Source: a virus
Strand: one strand, 5' to 3'
Virus record (IMG/VR): IMGVR_UViG_3300005613_000025
Location: 27,723 to 91,722 of that record
Length of the DNA: 64,000 bases
Part shown: piece after piece, positions 1-8,820 of the stretch
Layout of the letters: every line of letters begins with the position of its first letter
How positions within the stretch are numbered: the stretch's first letter is position 1
Notes under the pieces: model-generated
The model's input: the letters and a program-made list of their open reading frames with translations, nothing else
What the model was told of the DNA's origin: nothing
Databases searched by the model: none
Position numbers and translations under genes: made by a program

Positions 1-206
1 GTTGATTCGACCTGTTCATTGAATTGATCCATTTTTTGAACACTTGATATTGTGTAATGTATCACATAACCATTCTCATCAAGCATTTCATTTACCTTAT
101 ATGTGGCCTCACCTTCATTATCAGCATCGATCTCCATGGTGACATCTGCGCTCACAATATAATTCTGTTGTAAGTTGTTTTCTATCAGTTTAGTGAATTT
201 TCTCAT
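1..206 (-). CDS. Leader-tagged protein, 3' part outside window
   Basis: Read on the minus strand from ATG at 206, about 68 codons are visible and the frame stays open to base 1, so only the N-terminal part is seen. It begins MRKFTKLIENN, a variant of the leader tag shared by many proteins in this window. The rest is acidic, with no domain I recognise. It is divergent from the gene starting at 285, with AT-rich TATATAT stretches between them. Function unknown; packaging into the capsid is inferred only from the leader. Confidence 0.7.
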   Translation of the reverse strand, partial: MRKFTKLIENNLQQNYIVSADVTMEIDADNEGEATYKVNEMLDENGYVIHYTISSVQKMDQFNEQVES

Positions 207-250
207 AACATATATATTATGTTTCATTTTTACAAAATTCACATTTTAAA

Positions 251-264
251 AAATAATATATACA
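251..264 (+). promoter_or_regulatory. Late-type promoter box
   Basis: AATAATATATACA lies about 20 bases before the ATG at 285 and matches the TTTAATATATA box found before many leader-tagged genes. Function inferred from recurrence. Confidence 0.4.
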
Positions 265-284
265 TCAAAATAAATATCATTAAT

Positions 285-530
285 ATGCAATTCATTAAGA
301 AATTCACCAAATTCAAAGAGTCTGTTATGACTGAAGAGCCAGTTGTAAAACCAGACAGAACAAAAACAAAACCAAGTACAAGACCTCAAAGACCGACACC
401 CTTTCCGACCAAGAGGCCATCTGAACATGACCTACCAAGTCCAAAGGCAACTCAGGATGATGTTATCGATCGGTTCATACAACTTGCGATTGAGAACGAA
501 ATAGATATGAAAAAATATATTAAACAATAA
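285..530 (+). CDS. Small leader-tagged, Pro/Lys-rich protein
   Basis: 81 residues starting MQFIKKFTKFKES, a leader-tag match. I chose the ATG at 285 rather than the upstream one at 219 because the tag then sits at the N-terminus and the TATATA box falls upstream. After the tag comes a disordered, proline-, threonine- and lysine-rich stretch (TRPQRPTPFPTKRP) and a short helical C-terminus. The stop codon shares its last base with the ATG of the next gene at 530, so the two are co-translated. No enzymatic motif. Likely a virion or internal protein; function unknown. Confidence 0.75.
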   Translation: MQFIKKFTKFKESVMTEEPVVKPDRTKTKPSTRPQRPTPFPTKRPSEHDLPSPKATQDDVIDRFIQLAIENEIDMKKYIKQ

Positions 531-2110
531 TGAAGAATTATCAAGAATTCATAAAAGAAGCAGAACTTTCAAAGACAGAGGGTGTACCAGAGGATTGGAT
601 AAGAAAGACCGATGTGAAGGCGCAAAGAGAACTTGGTGTTAGAAAGGATGAGCCGACAGGGCGAGTGCCACACGGTCTACGACCACCACCTGGAATGCCA
701 CCACTACCTCCTGGAACGGAATTGCCTGGACCTCAAACAATGGCTCTTGTTCAGAAAATGAATAGAATGATGCAAAATGTCATGCCCATTTTCAGAAAAT
801 ATGATAAAGATGAGGTTTACCCGAAAATGACTGAAATTGCAATTGAAGCAGTAAAATCTGAATTTCCAAATGTATTGGATAATGTTACACTTGATGTCAA
901 AATGGTTGATATGTTCAAAGTTGCAGAGGAGATGCCAGATATCAAGGAGACTCCAAAGGATCCAAAATCTGAGGAGGAACAAAAAGAAAAAATAGAATCA
1001 GAGGAAGAATCTGAAAATGATGAGGGTTCTGATAATGATTCGAATGAAACCCCAATAGATGATTTTTTAAGATCACCTGAATTGAAAAAAGAGATCGACA
1101 AGGTAAAGTTGATGAATGCCATTTCACAGGGTGAAGGTTTGAACACTAAAATGATATTGCATAGTGATGTTGTAAAGGATGGTTTGAAAGAAATATTCGG
1201 TGATGATTGGCAGATCGTTTTCAATACATATGATGAGATGTCGAAGATACATCTTCAAATGAACTGGTCTCAGTCAATAGATTTCACTGCTAAGAACATG
1301 TCAGATAACTCAGAAGGAATTGCAGGAACAGTTCAAGTTGGTTGGGATGATAATAATGAAGAGGATGGTGATGAACAGACACAAAGTGCAGAGGATATAC
1401 TCAAATCAATTGAGCAAGGTGAATCTTTAAGTGATATGAGTGATGAGATAAGTGACCAACTTGAAGGTGGTAGAGGTAAAATAACCGTAAGAGCGGTTGA
1501 TCTTGCCATGTTGATACATGAAATTGTCAAGGGCATCTATCAATTGGTTGTTGTGAGTGGTATGCAAGTAATGAAAGATGAGAGAACTAAGATGGCTGCC
1601 AAGATGGCAACCGATAGTTTTGCCGATGAGGCAGAAGAGTTCCGATATGGTCCTTACATAGCTGCCGCATTGAGGGATGTTGTGAATAAATGTGACGGAT
1701 CAGATAAATATCCGAATGCAAGACTTTATGTTTTCGGGTTGATGGTTCAGATGGATGCACAGCCATTCTTGGATCTGATGCTTGAAATACTAAAGGAAAG
1801 TGATAGTGCAACTGAGATGGTGCAATCCCTTGTTGATCAGGTCAATGAGATGTTTGATGAATATCAACAAAAAGAAGTTGAATACGATCTTGATAGTGAC
1901 GGGGATGATGATCAGATGATTCCTTCACAATCGGATGAGAAAGAGTATAAGGATATGTCACAATCAGAATTGAAAGAGTTGATCGATATGTATCTTGATT
2001 CGGGAGACTTCGGCGAGATCGAGAAAATAAGACCTTACTTGAAAGAGTCGATCGACATGAGAATATATTTTGAAAGACAAGTGCAAAAAATAAAGGAATC
2101 AAAAAAATGA
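530..2110 (+). CDS. Large leader-tagged acidic protein
   Basis: 526 residues beginning MKNYQEFIKEAELSK, the closest match in the window to the T4 internal-protein leader MKTYQEFIAE. After a Pro-rich segment (residues about 45-65) the protein is strongly acidic, with an EEESENDEGSDNDS run near residue 165 and another Asp/Glu-rich region near the C-terminus. No catalytic motif is visible. It overlaps the 3' end of the preceding small gene by one base and the start of the next gene by four (ATGA). Acidic composition would fit a prohead-core or internal protein, but this is inference. Confidence 0.85.
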   Translation: MKNYQEFIKEAELSKTEGVPEDWIRKTDVKAQRELGVRKDEPTGRVPHGLRPPPGMPPLPPGTELPGPQTMALVQKMNRMMQNVMPIFRKYDKDEVYPKMTEIAIEAVKSEFPNVLDNVTLDVKMVDMFKVAEEMPDIKETPKDPKSEEEQKEKIESEEESENDEGSDNDSNETPIDDFLRSPELKKEIDKVKLMNAISQGEGLNTKMILHSDVVKDGLKEIFGDDWQIVFNTYDEMSKIHLQMNWSQSIDFTAKNMSDNSEGIAGTVQVGWDDNNEEDGDEQTQSAEDILKSIEQGESLSDMSDEISDQLEGGRGKITVRAVDLAMLIHEIVKGIYQLVVVSGMQVMKDERTKMAAKMATDSFADEAEEFRYGPYIAAALRDVVNKCDGSDKYPNARLYVFGLMVQMDAQPFLDLMLEILKESDSATEMVQSLVDQVNEMFDEYQQKEVEYDLDSDGDDDQMIPSQSDEKEYKDMSQSELKELIDMYLDSGDFGEIEKIRPYLKESIDMRIYFERQVQKIKESKK

Positions 2111-4104
2111 AGTTATTCAGATTCAATAATTTTAAGAGTGAAAAATTGATAAATGAGAATGTTGCTCAGGCAAAGAAATTGGCCAAAGATACATATCAAC
2201 TTAACAAGGCTATTGTAAGTTTATCAGATGGTAAGTATAAGACCGATAAAGAAGGTCTTGTGATACTCGATACTGATGGATATCCTGTCGAGCCAAAGGA
2301 TATGGACCAAGAGATAGTTCAAAAAGCGAAAGATTCTGTTTCAGAGATAGAGGTCACTGAGGAAGAACTAAAAGCAGCTGAGAGGTCATCTGCCATGGGT
2401 GTCATTCGTGATATAGTTGGTAAAAAACAAGGATACACATATATGTTCCTTTATTTCAAGTTGGTTGAACAGGTTCCTGATGATATGCTCAAAACAATAA
2501 TGTCAAGGTTGAAACAGAATGGTGATCTTTTGAATCGACTGAGAAGGAATATTTCAAATTACATTGATCCTGAGGTGAAAAACAATTCTGAGCAATTGGT
2601 TGATGATCTTGATGATATTGAAAGATATAGAAAGGCAAAGAAGTTCATCAATGAGTTCACATCAGTGCTCAAAGAAGATTACGCACAAGCGCCACCATAT
2701 TTGAAGGATAAACTTGTTGATGTTGCATCAGCATTTGATGAACTTGGAAAAGATGATTCTGGTAAAATAGATAAGGTAGCGCAAAAAGCATCACAGAAAA
2801 TATTCTTCGATAAGATAAAGCGATATAACACAGTGAGAGAGATGTTGGTTGCTGCTGAGGCTCATCTAAAAGCTGAGGCAAATTCAGGATACACTAAATA
2901 TCTGAAATCAATAAAAGAAGTGAATCGTAAATTCGGAAAATTCGGTGCGGATGCTTTATTTGTTGAAAATGGAATTCTTGTGATGGAGCTCAAATCCTAC
3001 CAGGCAACCAAGAAACTGTGTGGTAACACTGCTTGGTGTATTAAGGATCTATACTATTGGAACAATTATGTTGGTGGAGATACTGTTTATAACAGACAAT
3101 ATGTTATTGTGAATTTCAATTTACCCACATCTGATAGGAAGAGTATGATAGGTGTCACAATAGGACCTAATCAGTCAATATATGCTGCACACTATAAGAA
3201 TGACAATGAGGCCAAACCGTATCTGAAACAAGATCTCAAAGAATTCGAAGATGAGTATGGTCTGCCAGAAGGATCATTGTGGTATTACTTACAACCAATG
3301 GATGAAAACGATATCGAAATGAAAAAGAGAAGGATCAGTGCAAATAGAAATGTCGTGAAAAAAGGAATATCGCTTGACCAATTGAAACAATATGTTGTTG
3401 AAGATGGTGCTGATGTGAATGCTGAAAACGGAGCTCCACTGGACAATGCAGTTGAGGAAGATGATTATGACAAAGTGGAATTTTTGTTGAACAGTGAGGC
3501 AAGTCCGAATTTGAGGACTGAGTTTTCAGCAACTGTGAACAAAGTGAAATCGTTCAAAATATTGAAACTTATGTTGAACAATGGTGCAGAGTTGACGAAA
3601 CACGCATTCAGGCCGATGATGGATGACCGTGATGCTATCAAGTTCTGTCTTGAGAATGGAATGGATCCTGACCTTGGTAAAGGACTTCCTATCCGACAGG
3701 CCATCAAGCGAGGTGATTTGGATCTCATCAAGGTGTTCATTGAGAATGGTGCTACTTGGGGTATGGATGACGGAAGAGCTCAGCGAACAGCATTCGAAAA
3801 AGACCAGATCGGAGTTGCAGAATATCTTGTCGAGAACGGATTCAATAAGCGATTTGATATTGTGATGGATTGGATCGGCATGATAAAATCAATGCACTCT
3901 CCTGACAAAAGATACGAACTTCTTAGTATCTGTCAGGACTGGATAGACCGTAAAAGAGTTGAAATGCAACAAAGTGGATACCGTGACAAGGATTCTGATG
4001 GAAAAACCATTGTCATTGACTATGATCGACTTGTTGAAAAGTATGGAAATTACATGAATTATGTCATAAGTAATGATCCATCTATGTCGAAATTTAAAAA
4101 ATGA
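2107..4104 (+). CDS. Leader-tagged protein with C-terminal ankyrin repeats
   Basis: 665 residues. The N-terminus MKLFRFNNFKSEKLINENV is a leader tag with a second NEN motif. Residues about 270-400 hold a segment with KLCGNTAWCIKD and MIGVTIGP, a pattern I associate with conserved hypothetical proteins of large phages. From about residue 420 onward come ankyrin-like repeats (GADVNAENGAPLDNAVEEDD, then LLNSEASPN, MLNNGAELTKHA, ENGATWG, LVENGF). Ankyrin repeats bind proteins, so delivery of a host-binding effector is conceivable if the tag directs packaging. Overlaps the upstream gene by ATGA. Confidence 0.85.
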   Translation: MKLFRFNNFKSEKLINENVAQAKKLAKDTYQLNKAIVSLSDGKYKTDKEGLVILDTDGYPVEPKDMDQEIVQKAKDSVSEIEVTEEELKAAERSSAMGVIRDIVGKKQGYTYMFLYFKLVEQVPDDMLKTIMSRLKQNGDLLNRLRRNISNYIDPEVKNNSEQLVDDLDDIERYRKAKKFINEFTSVLKEDYAQAPPYLKDKLVDVASAFDELGKDDSGKIDKVAQKASQKIFFDKIKRYNTVREMLVAAEAHLKAEANSGYTKYLKSIKEVNRKFGKFGADALFVENGILVMELKSYQATKKLCGNTAWCIKDLYYWNNYVGGDTVYNRQYVIVNFNLPTSDRKSMIGVTIGPNQSIYAAHYKNDNEAKPYLKQDLKEFEDEYGLPEGSLWYYLQPMDENDIEMKKRRISANRNVVKKGISLDQLKQYVVEDGADVNAENGAPLDNAVEEDDYDKVEFLLNSEASPNLRTEFSATVNKVKSFKILKLMLNNGAELTKHAFRPMMDDRDAIKFCLENGMDPDLGKGLPIRQAIKRGDLDLIKVFIENGATWGMDDGRAQRTAFEKDQIGVAEYLVENGFNKRFDIVMDWIGMIKSMHSPDKRYELLSICQDWIDRKRVEMQQSGYRDKDSDGKTIVIDYDRLVEKYGNYMNYVISNDPSMSKFKK

Positions 4105-4145
4105 GGAAGTGATAATAGAGATATATAAAATAAACATCTCTTTTT

Positions 4146-4859
4146 ATGAACATAATCAGTATAGACCCATCATTGATATCAACTGCAATGGTTGTGAATG
4201 GTAAGATATTCAATTATTGCAGGGAAACAGATGCCACGACCAAAAATGGACTATCTAAGTGGTTCAAGATGGCCGAACAATTATGTGAGTACAAATTCAT
4301 CAGTTATAGAAAATTCAATGGATATTCGGATGGTGAGATAATCAAGTTGATGGATTATGATAGTATAACTCAAATGATAGTTGATGATATCATTGAGAAC
4401 ATTGATGTGATGGAAGAAACCAAATGTGTTATAGAGGGTTATAATTTCGGAGCACAGGTTGGTGATCTACTTGATCTTGTTACCTTTTCCACACTATTGA
4501 GAAAAAAAATATTCGATCAGGTCACTCAAGATATAATAGTTTTCTCTCCAACTCAATTGAAATTGGAAAGCTGTAAACTGACATATCCACCATTTGAACA
4601 GATAGTTGGTGTTAGGAAAAAGAAGATAAAGACAAGTTATAGAAACAATCAAGGAATTGCCGGTGGCAAATTCACCAAAAGAGAAATGCTTTTTTCAATA
4701 TTGGAGAATAAAGAAATTGATACCGATTGGTTCAGTCATATAAAATCAATAAAACAGGATATCACTGAGAGAAAAACAATTCCAAAACCATATGAGGACA
4801 TCAATGATGCCATACTCATGTATCACATCATAGAAAAAAATATGAAAGATAATGTTTGA
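4146..4859 (+). CDS. RuvC-like Holliday junction resolvase
   Basis: 237 residues with an RNase H-fold/RuvC arrangement: MNIISIDPSLIST at the N-terminus supplies the first Asp, CVIEGYNFG near residue 96 the Glu, and DINDAILMYHI near residue 220 the last acidic cluster. Family members cut branched DNA before packaging or during recombination. A basic stretch around residues 155-170 (RKKKIKTSYRNNQG) could contact DNA. The start follows a TATATAAAATAA stretch; the 3' end overlaps the next gene by eight bases. Family assignment is from motif order; I see no closer named homologue. Confidence 0.8.
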   Translation: MNIISIDPSLISTAMVVNGKIFNYCRETDATTKNGLSKWFKMAEQLCEYKFISYRKFNGYSDGEIIKLMDYDSITQMIVDDIIENIDVMEETKCVIEGYNFGAQVGDLLDLVTFSTLLRKKIFDQVTQDIIVFSPTQLKLESCKLTYPPFEQIVGVRKKKIKTSYRNNQGIAGGKFTKREMLFSILENKEIDTDWFSHIKSIKQDITERKTIPKPYEDINDAILMYHIIEKNMKDNV

Positions 4860-5148
4860 AGATGATATGCAAAATCTGCCTATGCAGGATCTCATTGAAA
4901 AATACAAATTGTATCCAGAAGTTGCTTTTGAAGAGGATGATCATGGAATTCTCATAAATGAAACATGGACATCCGATACGGACCAAGACATAATGCTTGA
5001 GAGATTCTATTATTTTGACATATATTTTGCTGAATTCCTTCCAACTGAAATTAAAAAAGAATGTTTCAGTGTGGTTTTGGATATTTATGTGGCTCGTGAG
5101 ATGTATGAGGAAGCTGCAATACTCAGGGATGAGATTCAGCTTTTATAG
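4852..5148 (+). CDS. Small UVR-motif protein
   Basis: 98 residues. The C-terminus REMYEEAAILRDEIQLL matches the UVR motif that UvrB uses to contact UvrC, also found in ClpC/McsA-type proteins. The rest is acidic and unassigned. It overlaps the resolvase gene upstream and converges on the small basic gene ending at 5136, so the two 3' ends overlap. A protein-contact role is inferred from the motif; no catalytic residues are visible. Confidence 0.75.
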   Translation: MFEDDMQNLPMQDLIEKYKLYPEVAFEEDDHGILINETWTSDTDQDIMLERFYYFDIYFAEFLPTEIKKECFSVVLDIYVAREMYEEAAILRDEIQLL

Positions 5149-5318
5149 CTACCACCTCTTTTCTTTCTCTTACAGAACTGTTTCTGTGAAAATCCCTTTG
5201 GATCATTACAGTTTATCGACTTTTTATACTTGACCGACCATCTTTTCTTCATTTTCTTTCGCGGTTGGTTGTACTCTTTCTTCTCGTTGAATTCGTAAAA
5301 GTCCTGTAAGTGTGTCAT
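5136..5318 (-). CDS. Leader-tagged basic peptide with NPKGFSQ motif
   Basis: 60 residues on the minus strand. MTHLQDFYEFNEKK is a leader tag; the remainder is very basic (QPRKKMKKRW) and ends with INCNDPKGFSQKQFC then KRKKRGG. A Cys-NPKGFSQ-Cys pattern recurs in small proteins of other T4-like phages as I remember them, function unknown. The start overlaps the stop of the upstream minus-strand gene (5315-5656) by four bases. A packaged basic, DNA-associated internal peptide is a reasonable inference. Confidence 0.75.
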   Translation of the reverse strand: MTHLQDFYEFNEKKEYNQPRKKMKKRWSVKYKKSINCNDPKGFSQKQFCKRKKRGGSYKS

Positions 5319-5656
5319 TTCTTTTCAACATTTATTATGATCCTGTTTCTATCTCTATCATAGTTTACTGATCCCATATCAAGACCTTTTAATTCAAGTT
5401 CAGATTTCAATTGCTCGATAACTTTCTTTTCTTCAAGTTCTTTCAATTCAAGTTCAAGGTCATTATTTGGCTTTTCGTCCAACTCTTTATCGAATATCTC
5501 TATTGTAAAGTTGTTCTCATCTTTTTTATTCATTTCGATATCGAGAAAAAGCCATTTATCAAATAATTCATCAAGTGTTGACTTTATATCATCTGCATTT
5601 ATGTTGAAATCATTATTGAGGTCAAAGAATTCATTTATAGGTTTCAAGTATTTCAT
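5315..5656 (-). CDS. Leader-tagged acidic protein
   Basis: 113 residues starting MKYLKPINEFFD, a leader tag. The body is rich in Asp, Glu and Asn with a Glu/Lys coiled-coil-like stretch (LELELKELEEKKVIEQLKSE) around residues 70-90. A TTTAATATATAAA late-type box lies 22 bases upstream. Translationally coupled to the basic gene after it (ATGA-type overlap). No known domain. Confidence 0.75.
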   Translation of the reverse strand: MKYLKPINEFFDLNNDFNINADDIKSTLDELFDKWLFLDIEMNKKDENNFTIEIFDKELDEKPNNDLELELKELEEKKVIEQLKSELELKGLDMGSVNYDRDRNRIIINVEKK

Positions 5657-5677
5657 AGGAAATTATTTATTTTTCAG

Positions 5678-5690
5678 TTTATATATTAAA
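5678..5690 (-). promoter_or_regulatory. Late-type promoter box
   Basis: On the minus strand this reads TTTAATATATAAA, upstream of the tagged gene starting at 5656. One of the clearest copies of the recurrent box. Confidence 0.5.
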
Positions 5691-5712
5691 AAATAATACT
5701 TATATTTGTGTT

Positions 5713-6126
5713 ATGAAATCGAACAAGCTTAATAGACACGAATCTCTAAAATTCATTTTCGGTGGTAATTCAACATTTACTTTTAAGAACAACATCACTG
5801 AGAACCGATTCACATATCGAGTGAGAAAACACAAGACAAACGACATTTACTTCGTAAGTGTTTTGACTCAGCCAGATACATACACATTCATCGGATCAAT
5901 TTTCAAAGAAGGAAATTACAGACATTCTGTGAAAAGTAAAATATCATCAAATGCGCAATCTGTGAAAGTTTTTGATTATGTTCTTAGAAAATTGCATACA
6001 GATTCACTGAGTGAGTCCATTGAAGTATGGCACGAGGGTAGATGTGGTCGATGTAACAGAAAATTGACCGTTCCTGAAAGTATCGAGTCAGGATTCGGAC
6101 CGGAATGTATAAGAAGGCAAAAATGA
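5713..6126 (+). CDS. DUF6011-like zinc-binding protein
   Basis: 137 residues. The C-terminus GRCGRCNRKLTVPESIESG followed by FGPEC is the Cys-x2-Cys...Cys signature of DUF6011-type domains common in phage and plasmid proteins, probably a small zinc site. The N-terminal two thirds is beta-rich and unassigned. A TATATTTG box lies at 5701-5708 directly before the ATG, matching a host-type -7 element. Overlaps the next gene (ATGA). Confidence 0.8.
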   Translation: MKSNKLNRHESLKFIFGGNSTFTFKNNITENRFTYRVRKHKTNDIYFVSVLTQPDTYTFIGSIFKEGNYRHSVKSKISSNAQSVKVFDYVLRKLHTDSLSESIEVWHEGRCGRCNRKLTVPESIESGFGPECIRRQK

Positions 6127-6692
6127 TATCATTACTTTTAATCACACTATTATCATATCATTTCATATTTCAATATCGATACCTTCGAGTATTGTCTGAA
6201 TTGAGGTCAATGTCGAGGTGTCATCATTGTTATGTTAAAAAAGATTCATATGATATAAGTTTCAATCAAAAAACTGGTGAGATCCATGCAAAACTCAATG
6301 GTAAATATTGCACATCTTGCCATGAAAAAATAACGAGAAAGAAAAAATTGAACTCACTTCTTTCTAAAAAATTCACATATTACAAAGAAAAGTTCGACCA
6401 ATCCCAATTTGAAAAAAAATTCGATAATATACTACTGTTGTATCTTATTTCAATTTTTATTTTGAGTTTGTTCACTCTAATTTTCATAAGTGATGAGTCA
6501 GGAATCATTTTAAATGTTTACAATTTCGGGAATTGTATATATTGGATCTTTTTAGTGAGAAGGAATTATTTCATAAAGAAAAAGGTCCAAGAACATGACC
6601 GTTCTCAGACCTTAGGGCCAACACTTTTTGCTGACATCCACCACTTTATTTTTAAAAGAATAAAGAAACTTAAAGATTATATTAAGAATTGA
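6123..6692 (+). CDS. Membrane protein with two CxxC pairs
   Basis: 189 residues when started at the ATG overlapping the upstream stop (ATGA); the frame is open further upstream but that would extend into the neighbour. Hydrophobic helix near residues 2-18, then CHHC (about residue 33) and CTSC (about residue 63), which together suggest a zinc ribbon, then two more hydrophobic segments around residues 105-150. Probably an inner-membrane protein with a cytoplasmic zinc domain. Function unknown. Confidence 0.7.
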   Translation: MISLLLITLLSYHFIFQYRYLRVLSELRSMSRCHHCYVKKDSYDISFNQKTGEIHAKLNGKYCTSCHEKITRKKKLNSLLSKKFTYYKEKFDQSQFEKKFDNILLLYLISIFILSLFTLIFISDESGIILNVYNFGNCIYWIFLVRRNYFIKKKVQEHDRSQTLGPTLFADIHHFIFKRIKKLKDYIKN

Positions 6693-6701
6693 AAAAATGT
6701 T

Positions 6702-6709
6702 TATATTTG
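6702..6709 (+). promoter_or_regulatory. Host-type promoter -7 box
   Basis: TATATTTG five bases before the ATG at 6714, matching the Bacteroidetes TAnnTTTG element. The -33 region is weak. Confidence 0.45.
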
Positions 6710-6713
6710 TGAT

Positions 6714-7832
6714 ATGAAAGAACAACTAATTCAACTTATTGAAGAAAAATCACCAGGTTCAATTCCTGTTTACCTCGTTATTCGTGGGTCACACGCATAC
6801 GGAACTAATATCGAAACATCTGATGTTGATTATTCAGGAGTCTTTGTACAAAGCCAAGATTCCATTTATGGGATGTCTTATAAAGAGCAGATCAATGACG
6901 ATACTAATGATATTGTTATTTACGAGATCCGTAGATTCCTTGAACTTCTTGAAAAAAACAATCCAACCATTTTGGAACTTCTCAACACACCTGAGGATTG
7001 TATCATCTATAAACATCCTATCTTTGATGAAATTCTTAAAAATAAAGAGAAATTCATTACTAAGCAATGTGCTAATTCATTTGGTGGTTACGCCAAACAA
7101 CAGATCAGTAAGGCTCGTGGTATGAACAAGAAACAAAACTGGGAGAAACAAAAAGTAACTCGTAAAACACCACTTGATTTTTGTTATATTCACAGAGGAG
7201 AAAAGTCGATGCCACTTTCTGATTTTCTAAAAGAAAAGGCAATGGATCAAAGATTCTGTGGACTTTCAAATGTTCCACATTCACGAGATACTTATGCTCT
7301 TTTCTATGATTTCAAAGAAGAAGAAACTGATGGTGAGATCAAAAACTTTGGATTCAAAGGAATTGCTTTTGAATCATCAAATCAATTGAGACTTTCATCT
7401 ATTCCTAAGAACCTGACACAGACTAGGAATTTCATCGGGTATGTTTCATATAATAAAGATGGATATACTAAACACTGTATTGATTATTCATCTTATCAGA
7501 AATGGCTTGAAGAAAGAAACGAGGCAAGATATGTTGATGTCAAAGGTCACGGACAAATGATCGATGGTAAGAACATGATGCACTGTCGTAGGCTGATGGA
7601 TATGGCAAGAGAAATTGCCGAAGGTAAAGGAATCATTGTAAGGAGACCAAACGCTGATCAACTACTTGATATCAGAAGAGGAAAGGTTGATCTGAAAACT
7701 CTTATTGATCATGTTGAAAGTGAGATCAAAGAGGTAGATAACCTGTTCAAAGAATCAACTTTACCACAATTGGTTGATACAAAATATGTAGAAGAGTTGT
7801 TGGTAAAAATCAGAAAAACTATATATAAATAA
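6714..7832 (+). CDS. Nucleotidyltransferase, polymerase-beta fold
   Basis: 372 residues. VIRGSHAYGTNIETSDVDYSG (residues about 23-43) has the Gly-Ser and two-Asp pattern of the nucleotidyltransferase superfamily, and the overall sequence resembles the 'RNA repair pathway DNA polymerase beta' family found in phages and bacteria. The family is thought to add nucleotides to RNA ends. Further conserved-looking patches include GHGQMIDGKNMMHCRRLMDM near residue 280. Preceded by a good TATATTTG box and followed after one base by a small membrane-anchored protein. Substrate unknown. Confidence 0.8.
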   Translation: MKEQLIQLIEEKSPGSIPVYLVIRGSHAYGTNIETSDVDYSGVFVQSQDSIYGMSYKEQINDDTNDIVIYEIRRFLELLEKNNPTILELLNTPEDCIIYKHPIFDEILKNKEKFITKQCANSFGGYAKQQISKARGMNKKQNWEKQKVTRKTPLDFCYIHRGEKSMPLSDFLKEKAMDQRFCGLSNVPHSRDTYALFYDFKEEETDGEIKNFGFKGIAFESSNQLRLSSIPKNLTQTRNFIGYVSYNKDGYTKHCIDYSSYQKWLEERNEARYVDVKGHGQMIDGKNMMHCRRLMDMAREIAEGKGIIVRRPNADQLLDIRRGKVDLKTLIDHVESEIKEVDNLFKESTLPQLVDTKYVEELLVKIRKTIYK

Positions 7833-7833
7833 A

Positions 7834-8412
7834 ATGATCGAATTCTTAATTTTCATATTTGGTGCCGTTGTAGGATATATTATGAATATACTATATCAAG
7901 AACTTGTTAAATATCTTGGTGTGAGAAAAAACAAGATATTGTTCGATAGTTTACTCACATCAGTTGAAGGAGGTGAAGGTAAATTTGTCAGTAGGCTCGG
8001 TGATTCGATCACCATATTCTTGAAGAAAGGCTCTCATGTTGGAAAATACATCATATATGATAAGACTTCTAGATATGTCAGTATTATTTCTGATAATAAA
8101 GAATTGACCAACTCAAAAAAGGTAAGATTATACTTTCCAAAAGAAACGGTAGTTGATGACCTTATTGATGAGATCGAATATAGATTCCATGAAAACATTG
8201 AAGATTATGTTGTTGTGAGTGGTATAAAAATAGACCGCGAATATCTTGATTCAATGATGAAAAAACAAATGGATAATTTAGATTCAATGTACAGTACATA
8301 CCAAAAAAAGGAAGAAAGTTTCAACATTGATGACATCTTGGATAAGATAAATCAAGTTGGGTTCGAAGGACTTACAGATAAAGAAAAAAACTATTTAAAA
8401 AATATAAAATAA
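7834..8412 (+). CDS. Membrane-anchored protein of unknown function
   Basis: 192 residues with one N-terminal transmembrane helix (IEFLIFIFGAVVGYIMNILY) and a mixed soluble domain. The C-terminus LTDKEKNYLKNIK resembles short tail motifs of several small phage proteins. It sits in a tight run of four genes with intergenic gaps of one or two bases. No recognised family. Confidence 0.75.
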   Translation: MIEFLIFIFGAVVGYIMNILYQELVKYLGVRKNKILFDSLLTSVEGGEGKFVSRLGDSITIFLKKGSHVGKYIIYDKTSRYVSIISDNKELTNSKKVRLYFPKETVVDDLIDEIEYRFHENIEDYVVVSGIKIDREYLDSMMKKQMDNLDSMYSTYQKKEESFNIDDILDKINQVGFEGLTDKEKNYLKNIK

Positions 8413-8413
8413 A

Positions 8414-8596
8414 ATGGACGAATTAAAGGAAATACTTGACGAGAAAACTTTTTATGAACTTGAATTGTTTTTTGCAAATACGAATTTGGACAGAAAAGGG
8501 CGAGAACAGTTGATTGATATCATAAAGAAGGTATCAAATCCAACACTTATTGACCAAGTTTTAAGTTTCAGTGAGGAAATCAAAAGCAATATCTAA
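8414..8596 (+). CDS. Small acidic helical protein
   Basis: 60 residues, predicted mostly helical and acidic, with no recognised motif. Kept because it fills the gap between neighbours exactly: two bases from the upstream stop, and its stop shares a base with the next ATG at 8596. Confidence 0.65.
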   Translation: MDELKEILDEKTFYELELFFANTNLDRKGREQLIDIIKKVSNPTLIDQVLSFSEEIKSNI

Positions 8597-8820
8597 TGTC
8601 TTCATACGAAAAATTACAGAATATCTTCAAAGAGGACGAGAAAAAACTCAGCAGTTCTGGTAGAAAGAGACTCGATGCGATTCTTGGTAAGAAAGAGTCT
8701 GTTGTGAAATGGCAATCATTCAAAGATATTTTTCAAAAATTGAAATCACCTTTTTTAAAATTGGATAGTCTCATTTTCAAAGATCCGCCTAAATACACAA
8801 ATCAATTCAATAAGAGATGA
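8596..8820 (+). CDS. Small lysine-rich protein
   Basis: 74 residues, basic, with a KLSSSGRKRLDAILGKKE segment and no known domain. Overlaps the gene before it by one base and the Nudix gene after it by four, which supports that it is translated. Confidence 0.65.
   Translation: MSSYEKLQNIFKEDEKKLSSSGRKRLDAILGKKESVVKWQSFKDIFQKLKSPFLKLDSLIFKDPPKYTNQFNKR

Noticed and set aside
817-1224. 135-codon minus-strand ORF
   Set aside because: Antisense shadow of the acidic gene 530-2110; low-complexity Ser/Phe composition.
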